From Phaeotremella fagi (Eukaryota; Basidiomycota; Tremellomycetes; Tremellales; Phaeotremellaceae): a stretch of 64,000 bases of DNA. The translations under genes and the position numbers were made by a program. Below, piece by piece: positions 35,901-46,400 of the stretch; positions within the stretch are counted from its first letter, which is position 1; each line of letters opens with the position of its first letter. Where the stretch lies: the NCBI GenBank assembly GCA_001599715.1, contig BCHU01000010.1, positions 930,001-994,000 of the forward strand. Reading direction: 5' to 3'. Under the pieces are notes generated by a model that was given only the letters and a program-made list of their open reading frames with translations, was not told where the DNA came from and made no database searches.

Positions 35901-37709
35901 GCAAGCTGGTAAGTTGAGATTTTGATTCGACGACATGGGCGATGCTGATGAACCTAGCTATGGGACTTAAAGTGGTATGTTGTCGACTACGTTTCGTGAT
36001 TTGATTCGGCTCTGATCAAAATGTTCAGCCCGTTGTTACTCAATGTCTTCAATCTCAAAAGATCAAGAGTGATCGAGGTATCGATCAATACTGTGGTAAC
36101 GGTGAGTTGATGTGAACTTTTTGATTTCGGTTGAACTGACGATCATTAGTTTCTATGAAGATTCATGCCAAACTTGGTGGTGTTACTCACCAAGTTCCTA
36201 CTCCACAAATCGTGAGTATTCATTTTCTTGTTCACTAGATACATCCAGCTGAATTCTCTGATTTAGCTCGACAAAACTACCATGATGATCGGTGCCGATG
36301 TCACTCATCCACCACCACAACATGGTTTGATTCAACCTTCTATTGCGGTTTCGGTTTCGGCTGTCAATGGTGATAATATCCAATTCACCAGTCAAATTCG
36401 TCTTCAAGATGGACGAACGTGAGTCCTGATGTGAACCATTTGAAATTCAAAACTAACTCATATGATAGTGAGATCATCTCGGACTTTGCACAAATGGTCA
36501 CGGAACATCTTACTCTATTCGAGAAAAATATGAAAGCCAAACCGGCTAAGATCATCGTTTTCAGAGATGGTGTCAGTGAAGGTCAATGGTCTCATGTTGT
36601 CGAGTGAGTTTTATTCTTTTTCTTGATCTAAATTGATCTGACGATTGCTTTCAGTAACGAGATCAAGGCTATTCGAGAAGCCGCTCATAAACTTGGAGGT
36701 AATTATAGACCCAAGATCACGTTTGTCATTTGCGCAAAACGAGTAAGTTCATCATTCTGTTAGTTTAAGCGGACTGATCTTACCTGTTATTAGCACAACA
36801 TGCGTTTCTTCGCCGCCGATCTCAACGATGCTGACAGAACTGGTAATCTTCCAGCCGGTGAGTTGATCTTGTTCTCACAATCGAATTCAGCTGAATGAAG
36901 TATAGGTACCGTTGTTGATAACGGTGTTACTCATCCTTTCGCGTTTGACTTTTATTTGCAAGCGCATTCTGGTCTTCAAGGAACCGCTCGTCCTACTCAT
37001 TAGTAAGTTAGAACATGGTCTGGGTGAGTTCAGCTCTAACTTTCAAATTTCAGTGTCGTTGTCAAGGACGAAAACAACGTAAGTTATTTAAAAAAATTGT
37101 CAGACCTTGACTAATATTCCTTTAGTTCAAGGCCGATCAAATGCAATCCCTCTGTAACTCTTTAAGTTACTGTTATGCTCGAGCTACCCGCTCAGTTTCT
37201 GCAGGTTCATTATATAAACGTGTCGTTCAGTACTGATCCTCCCGACAGATGGTCCCTGTTGCATACGTAAGTATTTCTTGTTGGAGTATTCATTTTACAT
37301 AACTGAATGCTTTGATTTGTAGTATGCGGATGTGAGTATTCGTCTGATCACAATAATGATCGTTACTGACAGGAGTTCCAGATTATCGCTACTCAAGCTC
37401 GTAACTTCGTTTACGTTGCAGACACCGATGATGCCACCATCTCTTCCGGCGATGGAGGTCCAAGTCGAGCTGAATTCAGACCAAAACAAATTTGTAAGTT
37501 TGAATTACTTTTGAGGAGGAGTTGGTTGACTAACTTTATATCTAGCCGATCGTCTTCAGCAAAGCGCGGACTGTAAGTTGTTTTCACTTAATTTACGGAA
37601 TCTCCTTATTGATGAAATCATTGTTTAGTCCAACACGTCGCCTGGGTGAGTTTTATCTTTTATTCGTTGTTGACGAGTAATTTACTGATTCAAATTATAG
37701 TATATGTAA
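32928..37709 (+). CDS. AGO1: Argonaute, full length, RGG insert and DEDD slicer tetrad
   Basis: RNA-guided silencing effector. ATG at 32928 (MAPPAK then an intron); about 20 introns; the last codons TAT ATG TAA lie at 37701-37709; about 933 aa. Order: N domain and L1 to about residue 255; a poly-Gly/RGG insert (about 264-305, [20 protein letters not shown]); PAZ (to about 400); L2 ([19 protein letters not shown]); MID ([20 protein letters not shown]); PIWI. Catalytic residues: Asp in [11 protein letters not shown] (about 666), Glu in RTEIISDF (about 707), Asp in [12 protein letters not shown] (about 739) and Asp in VPVAYYADEF (about 876), giving DEDD where animal AGO2 has DEDH. The intron at 37201-37248 would be GC-AG if RSVS is kept, or a GT donor at 37195 removes two codons. 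Slicer activity is plausible but unproven. Confidence 0.95.
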
Positions 37710-38372
37710 AAACAGTATACCCAGCATTTCTCTCTATTCCCTTTTCTATTCTTTTCCTTTCCATTATTTTTATCTCGCTCGAAGGAGGTTATGTTTCCAA
37801 CAAACTTGACTTTTTGATATACAGTATCAATTTTTCTGCGCAGCTTTTATTGATTTGAAAAATCCCTTCCTCCCTTTCTTCCATCTACTGCTTCTCTTTC
37901 TTTATTTGAAAATGTCGTTGAATCTTCTCATAGATTCCTATAGTCTTCCTCGTTCTCATCTATGCAGTTATGTTGATTTCCTCTTTTGGTTAGTCGATGC
38001 TTGCAGGAAACGTGCAGTGCAGTACAAGTACACCGAATTGCACACAATCACCCACACACCCACACACCCACCCCACCACCTCTTCTTCTTCTTCGTCTTT
38101 TGTTTTTACCCAACTACAATTTATGAAGTTCAACCTCACCTCTATTTCGTTCTATCCAACTGACTACCGTACCACCTAGGTCGCTTCTCATCGATATCTT
38201 ATCTCTGATCGTTTTCGGAGATACAGTATCGAAATCATCAACCTACCCGTCTCATTTTGATAGGTCAGTTTGAAAATGATCACAGTTCAAGTGATGTTCC
38301 CAAGCGGACTTGACGTTAGATCTTTATATAGTTTCATCATCATCATCATCATCGTTCGTTATTTATACAGTA
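37710..38372. other. Spacer between the tandem Argonaute genes
   Basis: Pyrimidine-rich, with a CACCCACACACCCACACACC simple repeat near 38047-38070 and a (CAT)n run at about 38334-38355. A TATACAG acceptor-like site precedes the second ATG. No obvious homology with the promoter of the first Argonaute gene and no gene seen. Confidence 0.5.
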
Positions 38373-40583
38373 ATGTCATCTCAACCAGCTCAAGTAAGTT
38401 TTCTCTCTTCGCCACCCCGTGTACCGTATATATCAAATTGACAACTGTGTTAATGTTAGATCGAAGGGTTGAACAGAGAGTTCAACGAACTCGCTATAAC
38501 CTCCAAAGGTAAGTAGTCGTTTCAGCTCCTAACGTGACTTTATTGAAAAACACATTTAATCAGGCTGGGCACCATGTCCTGGTCAGTCAAATTTCATTGG
38601 TGAACAAAGTAAAAAAAAATCAATTGACATCGTGTTAGTCCCCGGCAAGAATGGTAGATCATTCACTATTCGCGCCAACATGTTTACAGTTAGATTTAAC
38701 AAAAAAATCGTTCTTTTGTAAGTACTTGCGAATGATACATTTTGAGTGAAGAGATTCTGAATTGAAGTGGTGTAAAACAGTTTTTACGACGTTTCGCTCA
38801 AACCTCTAGTTAAAATTTCTAATGATCGGTAAGGGTTGCTGTACTTTGATGGTCGAATCTCGGTTTAATGGAATTTTCCATTCGTTCTACTAGACCACTT
38901 CCAGAACTTCTTGGACGCAGGATCTGGAATCAACTTTGCGTTGAACAAGGTAAAGGAGTTAAAGGGTTTTGGTTTTCAGCTTTCGATGGGAGGTGAGTAC
39001 AAACTTTTGATTTATCGTGCATCCCTTTTGTCACAAAGTTAACACAAACTTTGTTATTTTCTAGATCAATCGCGTATTCTCCTTACGAGATTCCTCTTAT
39101 AAATGGGAAGGTAAATTTTCGTCGATGATCTAACCCCAAGGAAGAAATTGATTAACGAGAATTTTTACTTTATAGAAAGAATTCGTAGTCACCCTCGAAG
39201 AAGCTGGTTCTAAAGGTTCAACCGATTCAAGAAGGTTCAAGATCCAACTGCAATTCGCTCGGAAAGTTGATCTCTCGGTTATCCTTGATTTCTGTAAAGG
39301 AACTCTACAAAGTCAATTGGATCCTGATTTGGTCGTGCGTACACTAGTCTCCGGGTTTGTTAATTGGAAAAGTTCGCTGAATCTAGTTTTTAGATTTCAG
39401 CTCTTCAGGCCGTCAATATCTTATTTAAAGATGGTCCGATGAATGAGTTTACACCTGTTGGTCCTCAAGGCAGAAAGTTCTTTAGTCTCGGTAGGTACAC
39501 TACAATTCTTTATAGGACAACCGATTTGATTGACTTCATTTTTCAGAAGGACGAAGAAGTATCACTAATGGCGGTGAAGTTCTCAAAGGTTTCACTCAGT
39601 GAGTTTTTGACTTGTTTACAGATTTGCTAAGACCGTCAGATCTTTTAGACCGACTCAAAGTGGATTTCCTGCTGTTCAAGTAGGTTTTTCGTCTCCCTGG
39701 TGTGGCAAGGCTGATCGATACATTCGCAACCTCAGATTAAAGATGCATATTCAGCTTTCATCGAAATTGGACCACTTTGTGTCAGTACTTCTTTCCTCTG
39801 TTGAATCGAACATTGACAATCTGGACAGTCCGTCGCCGAAAGATTGTTGGGTATCAAACCAGGTAGTCTCGTTCAACTTACCCCGGATCAAATCAAGGTT
39901 TTGAACAAATATCTCATCAGGTGTAAAGTCACTTACAAGTAAGTAGAGAAATTGTTTCTCTCGTCATAATGCTAAACGATCCTAGACAAAGTAACAAAAC
40001 ACACACGATCTTTGGTATCAGTGTCAAGAATGCTTTTGATCATAAATTCACTTTCAATGACCGAACACTCTCAATCCAGCAGTATTTCAAAGAGGCGCAC
40101 AATCTCACATTGACTAAACCTCGTTTACGGGTTGTCAAACTTGGTGCAAACGTATATGTTCCGTAGGTTCCCCATTTCGAGAGTACTGAACGTATGTACA
40201 TAATCCTAATTGAAAACGAAATGCTTAGTTTCGAGGTCCTTGAGGTTTTACCATTCAACGTCATTCCGATGATAAATCTTACTGCCTCACAGACAGCTGG
40301 TATCATTAAAGAAGCGGCCAAACGTCCGAACGAGAAATACCAACAAAGTAAGTGACTTGACAACCTAAGTATCTCCATTTCCATGGATTTAGTACAACTG
40401 AAATAAATACGGTATAGTCAATAGTGTGAGTTGAAATTATATTTACTGTGGATGGAATACTTTTGGCTGATTGATCCGATTTGTTTATAACTTGCAGTTG
40501 AACAGGTCGCTTGGGTAAGTATTCGATATCTGAAAACAGTTTCGTTTTGACCGAAACAATCTGCTTTTGTTCAGTATATGTGA
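38373..40583 (+). CDS. PIWI-less Argonaute paralog (N-L1-PAZ-L2 only)
   Basis: ATG at 38373 (MSSQPAQ then an intron). All exons are open and splice sites canonical; 394 aa. It aligns with the upstream gene exon by exon: WAPCP, ANMFTVRFNKK, FYDVSLKPLVKI, IWNQLCVEQG, RFKIQLQFARKVDLSVILDF, ALQAVNILFKDG, FTPVGPQGRKFFS, SFRPTQSGFPAVQ, the PAZ region QYFKEAHNLTLTKPRLRVV and L2 (FNVIPMINLTASQTAGIIK). After KYQQ (intron 40348-40497, 150 nt) it joins a 17-nt exon and a terminal exon encoding IEQVAWYM, equivalent to FQHVAWYM at the end of the full-length gene. Everything encoding MID and PIWI (about 490 residues) is missing. The RGG insert is also absent. Open frame and splice sites argue for a maintained gene; a guide-binding decoy or regulator is possible, a recent pseudogene is the alternative. 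Confidence 0.85.
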
Positions 40584-41039
40584 AATCACTACCGAGATTG
40601 GGATTGGGTTTGAAATGTGTATATCGAGTTTTTCGTCTGTTTTCTGCGGAGAATTTTCGATGGATGTACGAGTATGTATTTTGAAGAGATTTTGTGTAGA
40701 TGACTGTTTGTAATGTACGAGTACGGGTACTGTAGATTGGATTGATGATTGTCGATTGATTCAAACGAATGTAACGAATGTCTATATATGTCTCTTAGTA
40801 GCAGGATCTTCTAGCCAGTTTTCAAGACAAGCAAATTTGAGTGACGAGAATAGATGATACATATTGGGAAATTCATTTTCTTGGTTTGAGAGTTTGATTG
40901 TTTAACTATGAAAAAAGATTTCTTGACAAAAGATAGAATAGAGAAACGGATGAAGAGTCAAATGATTGAGTCAATGATGAAGGAAGAAAGATGTTGATGA
41001 ATGAATGAGAGAAGAAAGAGTCGACACCTTGGGATTTGA
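40584..41039. other. Convergent 3' intergenic region
   Basis: Contains ATGGATGTACGAGTATG (40662) and GTACGAGTACGGGTACTGTAG (from 40715), the same motif seen after ARP6. No gene seen; I found no recognisable MID or PIWI remnant. Confidence 0.55.
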
Positions 41040-42878
41040 TCACTTCTTTGAGGTGGTTGCGTTGTTGAAAGCCAACAAGTTTGGTGTACCGGCTGGTAAA
41101 TCAGTCAAAAGACCTGGTGAAGCCAAAGCGATCAAAGCCTTTTTCAATTGTTTAGGAGTGATCTCAGTAGGTTTCTTGGGAACTGGTGCGAAACCAAAGG
41201 CAGTTGGTATGTAATTCTTAATGTAGGAAGGTAAGAATTCGATAGCGTTGGATAAGACTGAGACGTTCTCTTCGTCGATGTCTGTGATGGAGAAGGTGTC
41301 TGAACCGTGGATTGAGAGGAGGTAAGCGAGAAGACCGCAGATGTGTGGACTGGCCATTGAAGTTCCAGAGATGGTGTTGCTGGTTGTGTTACCTCCGTTC
41401 CATGTTGAGAGGATGTTGAGTCCTGGAGCAAAGACGTCGACGCATTTACCGTGGTTGGAGAAGTAAGCTCGTTCGTCTCCTAGAGTCGAAGCTCCGACGG
41501 TGATGGCGAGGGTGGAAGCGGCTGGTGAATAGTTGCAGGCGTCTTTGTTGTCACTTGAGATAAAGTTAGTTTTGTGCTGCTGAAAAGGATAGGAGGACTC
41601 ACTTTCCAGCGGCGACTGCGAAATGAAGACCTGCTTCGACGGCGGCGTCGACGGCGTCATCTAAGGATTTGGCTTTTCCACCACCGAGTGACATGTTGGC
41701 GACTGATCCTTTGTGCTTGGTCTTTCCGGTTGCTTTGACTTCAGCTGCTGCGGCTTCGGCTGCTTCAGCGGCGTGTTCAGCTGCCCATCTAAAAGAGTGT
41801 AGGTTAGCTCTGATTCGATGGAAGTAGGAGGCGTAACCTACACGACACCAGCTACTACGTCACTCATAGAACCTGATCCGTTACTACCCAAAACCTTGAC
41901 AGCGACAACGTTGGCAGCTTTGGCTACACCGTATTTCTTACTGACGACAGTACCGGCACAATGGGTACCGTGACCGTTTCCATCTTTATCTTCATCGTTC
42001 TTTGGGATGGTTTTACCCCATTTAGCACGACCTTCGAATTCGACGTGGTCGATGTTGATACCTGTATCGATGATATAAGCGGTTACACCTTCACCGCCGT
42101 GGTAATCGTAGAGATATTTGGTGAAGGTTGAGAGATGGAGTTGGGGTCTGTGTGAGATACGGGCTAATCCCCATGGTGCACCTAGTTCAGTTGCGATGGT
42201 ACTGTTGGCGAAAGCGTCGTCTACACCTTGAGGAATCTCGGTCGTGTGTACGATTTGATCGTGTTCTACGTAAGCTACTTCGGGGGATCGACGGATGGCA
42301 TCGAGGGTTGATTCAGAGAATTTTCCGGCTGAAATAGAATGTTAGGACAAAGGAGGAGATGGTTGATAGAGGGAGACTTGACTCACCGTATCCAGCATAT
42401 TGGAGTTTACTTTTGGATGGAACGTAGACGTGGTTTACCCCACCGAAATCGACTTCACCGTTGGAGGTGATAGTGTAAAGAGGCTGCTCGTGTGATCAGC
42501 AGGTGTGCTTTTGACGTAAATGGATAATAGCATAGGAGGCGATGTGATGTGTTGTGGTGTTGTATAAGAAGAAAAGGGGATGAAGGGATGGATTGAATTC
42601 AGTTGACCATTCAATCCCCATTTTATCTCCCCTTTCGGTCTTACGATCTAGATACAAGAGAGCTGAAGACTTACATCCGCACCGTGCCAGTTCTCAACAC
42701 CACTGAGATGGAGAGCGATTTGATCTACTTTAACGTCTTTCTTGAATACTACGATGTAGGAATCGTCGATATGTTCACCTGTGGTCGATAAGGGAGCTAA
42801 GGTTGGATCATCGTGGGATTGGGAGATTGGGGTGGCGAGAGCTATTGGAAGAAGAATGAGGAGTGGTTTGAAGAGCAT
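41040..42878 (-). CDS. PRB1: Subtilisin-like serine protease, cerevisin/Prb1 type
   Basis: Secretory or vacuolar peptidase S8. ATG at 42878 with a signal peptide (MLFKPLLILLPIALATPIS). The inhibitor I9 propeptide follows (DSYIVVFKKDVKVDQIALHL). The mature domain carries the catalytic Asp (VTAYIIDTGINIDHVEFEGR), His (DGNGHGTHCAGTVVSKKYG) and Ser (ISGTSMASPHICGLLAYLLS), with the oxyanion-hole Asn region AVAAGNDNKDACNYSPA. It ends NATTSKK after a Pro/Lys-rich tail. An unusual Ala/Glu-rich insert (WAAEHAAEAAEAAAAEVKAT) precedes SVANMSLGGGKAKSLDDAV. About 510 aa, five or six introns. The promoter has a cluster of four HGATAR sites, consistent with nitrogen control by a GATA factor. Vacuolar versus secreted location cannot be decided from sequence. 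Confidence 0.93.
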
Positions 42879-42976
42879 GATGGGCGGGTGTTGGGTGGTG
42901 AGTAGGGGATGTTGGTTAGTTGTGTCTGTGTAGGCAGGTGTAGGTGAATCTAAGTATCTATATACCTAAGAGATAT

Positions 42977-43021
42977 AGATAATGGTGGTAGATGGTAGAT
43001 AGATAAAGGAGATCTAGATAG
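42977..43021. promoter_or_regulatory. Cluster of four GATA-factor sites upstream of the protease
   Basis: HGATAR matches are AGATAA at 42977, AGATAG at 42997, AGATAA at 43001 and AGATAG at 43016, all within 45 bp and about 100 bp upstream of the protease ATG. Fungal nitrogen GATA regulators bind such sites. Binding here is inferred. Confidence 0.5.
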
Positions 43022-43404
43022 AGGGCGTAAGCGTGCATCATAGACTACGCTTATAGCAATTACCGTTTTAGGTAATCGCCACTTTGAGCGGGATTGACCG
43101 TTGATGAAGTGGAGCCCCGCTTATTTACCTCCACTCGATTGATCCACTGCCAAAGGAGGTGTTGGGAGTTGACTGGACTATTATTCACCTTTTCTCTATC
43201 CATCTTTTACTATTACTTTTACTTTCTACTTTTACTTCTCACATCATACCATTATCAACTCTCGTTTAAACTCTTTTCCAACTCTTCATATTCATCCCCA
43301 CCTCATCCTACTTCCATCATCACTGTCACTATCACAATCACCCCATTCCCACTTCAAACCATCATTTCATCTCCCAATTTGAATCTCACAATTCCGTACA
43401 CACA
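43022..43404. promoter_or_regulatory. Divergent promoter, protease and 43405 gene
   Basis: Distal part of the spacer. CT-rich leader-like sequence from about 43185 to 43400 precedes the 43405 start; no gene seen. Confidence 0.45.
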
Positions 43405-46400
43405 ATGTGTACTTTACCATCCAAGAAACTCCCCTCTTCCCCTTCAGACAAGTCTCTCTCAGAGCTTCACTCATCCATAAAATCAATCAAAGATGCCCTA
43501 GATAAAAGAAAAGACAAAGGTTGGCAGAAAGACCTTCAAATTTGGGTCAAAGGCAGTAAAACCTTGATAGGTTTGATTGTGAGTAGAAAATCACTCAACC
43601 CTACGATATATCAGCTCACCTACCTCTGAATCAGACCGATCCACTATTCCCTCTTGACAGTATTCACGCGTATGGAGACTGGGTTGAAGATAACGTGGGT
43701 ACATCTTGATATCTCGCACCGATGACACCAAACTGACCTTCATTGCTATTGTAGCTCGAGGATCTTGCGAATAACATCGACGATAAATTACTACTTGACT
43801 TTCATTTTAAGGTCATGTCTCATCTTCATATTAAATTTTTAGACCCTGGTGCTATCGGCGTTTCTCTATCTCAATCAGTCGCTAAAGAAGCCGATAGCGC
43901 GAACGATAAGGAAGCAATTATGGGTCGTGTAGCACTCTTTCTATCCACTGTTTGCGAAAAGTGAGTATACTTTATTGTATATAACAGTTGTTAACGTCTA
44001 CCTCTCACAACAGTTTACCGGTGAGATATTGTCCACAACCTCTCATTATTGTACTGATACCAGATCAGCAAATAGAACAAGATCCAAGTAAGTTACGGAT
44101 GTTATTCAAACGCAGGATTGGTATGAGTACTGAGCTTCACTTTTAGCAATGCCGACATCTCTTCATCAAGAGAAGTGGGTTCGTTTACTTGTATCTCTGT
44201 TAGTCGATTGCCAAGGTGGACTTGTTGGCAGAGGGGATCTTAGTGGAGCTGTAAGTCCATACGGTTCCGCCCCTGTGGCTCATTCTCTCTCTCAAGATTG
44301 CAGAGATCTTAGTTAACCTGGCATTCGATCCTGATAACGAACGTACAAAAGGTCACCTGAGAGACCCCAGTATACTTGGCTAGTAAGCTTTAGTCTGGTT
44401 TCCAAGGTTAATGACTAATTCTATTGCAAGTCAACGAATGGGGTCTATGCTTTATAACTCTCAATGTCAGTTTCCTCTACGAAACGCAATACAAACAGAG
44501 AAGGCTGACCTTTTCTCCCAGCAACAATGATGTCAATATGGCTTACCCGTATCCTGGCTTTGATTTTACCTGGTCATGCAACTTCTCATGAAGCCAAGAT
44601 GGAGGCAGTTAAGATTATCATTAACAGTGGTCGATGGGATACCCAGTTGACGAAAGATATGTCAACTGACATTCAAAGGTTGAAAGAAAATTCCAAGTCC
44701 AACACTTCCGTGAGTTCATAATTTGATCGTTATCTCAAATACTGATGAATGATTTCAGGGATGTAAGGACCTGATCAACATCATGAGCTTCCAACCCAAA
44801 GGTGATCGTCCTAGGGGATGGATTCTCAAATCATTTATCGTTGACGGAAAAGATGAATGCACTGGCGATTTCTGCAAAAGGAAATTACAAGCGAATGAAG
44901 TGATGCTGTATATTGATCGATGGGAGTGGATGTTTAAGGTCAGTCTTAATTTGACTCATCCCGAGCCCGATCCCATCAATAACTTAAACAATTTCAGCTC
45001 GTTGATGATGATGGATCTGAGTCCGACAACCTCTTCGATCATTCTTCGTTTGTTAGATTCACCCATCGAGACAATCAAGCTTATGAGTTCGAATACAATG
45101 GTACAAAGGGAAAGAAGGTGAACGTTCGATTTTCAGTCCTAGAAGATGTACCTTCGGTGTGGGATGAAGCTCAAAAGCGTTTATCTAAAGTAGGTATTTT
45201 AACCAATATTTGCTGATTTTTTAGGAGCAGCTTGAACCCGAGAAGGAAAATCAAATGGGTCTGAATGGTAAGATAAATTGATTCTACTTCAGCTGACTAA
45301 GATTTTCCAGCAACCCAAATCAAAACCCCAATCGCTAACACCAATGAAACCAACTACGATACTGAATTCGATAACTTCGATACAGATGCTCTTCAAGCAA
45401 TCGATGCTGTTGAGAAAGCTTCTTCTTCCCCCATCAAACCTCCGAGAACTCCCAAACACGTCACTTCAGCAACCACCAAAAAGGCCAAGATGAGACCTAG
45501 TCAAGAACATAAGGCCACGCCTCATCCATCGAAAAAGGTTGAATCAACATCAAAAGGTGATACTTCCCTCCCCGCACCCAGTGTTAAATTGGGTGCACAG
45601 AGTGGTACTCCTAAAGACCTCCCAAGTATTAGCAAACGACAACCGACACCTTCTACCAAAGTCAAAAAGGTTGTTGATCCACCGTTGGAGGTTCCTGCCA
45701 AATCTCTCGGCTCTAGTGGACAAACAACTAAATCAAGTTCTAATGGTAAAAAGGTGGTTAATGGGAAAGGTAACATTAAGTCTAATTTACCCAAAGACAA
45801 AGAAAATCAGGAATCTACTTCATTGAATGGTCCTCCCGCAGAGGAAAATGGAAATGAAGGTATTGCGAAAAAAGTTGTTCCTGGACTTCCATCTGAAAGT
45901 GAGGAAACTGCCTCAGAAACTCTCCGATCTCAACCTGAACAGAAAGATCTGGATGTTGAGAATGTCGAGGTTCAACCAGATTCTTCAACCGTTACATCTT
46001 CTACATCGCTCCCATCGAAGACTCCTACTAAACGTTCAGAACGAGGTATCAAAACTCAACCGATTATCAAACCAGTTATGGAAGTCGAGATTCCAGTACT
46101 AAATGGTAGAGGCGGTTCTCATGTTGAATCGAAGGAAGCTGACGATGACATCGTTTCTCACAAAGGGAAAAATTCAGCTTCTAAGACCGCTCGATCAACG
46201 AGGTCAGGAGCTCTTGTTCCAAAGAAAGACAATGCTAAGACCACAGACGTCTTCTCCGATACACATTTAAAAGCTATTGAGAATTCTAAAAAGAGTACAC
46301 CTTCCATCGAGAAGGTCACGAAGGAGGTTGATCAGCAGGAGGTTGATAAGAGCTCCAGTCTGGTCGCCCATTCAGCTGCAGCTTCACAAAGTCTTCCAAA

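Noticed and set aside
38041..38080. CACCCACACACCC repeat as a possible interstitial telomere
   Set aside because: It does not match TTAGGG-type repeats and is a short CA/CCC simple repeat in a pyrimidine-rich leader.
38373..40583. PIWI-less Argonaute as a plain pseudogene
   Set aside because: No stop, frameshift or broken splice site was found in any exon, and the deletion keeps frame; pseudogene status is not supported by sequence alone.
45522..45800. Minus-strand 92-codon frame
   Set aside because: Antisense to the disordered linker exon of the 43405 gene; no independent support.
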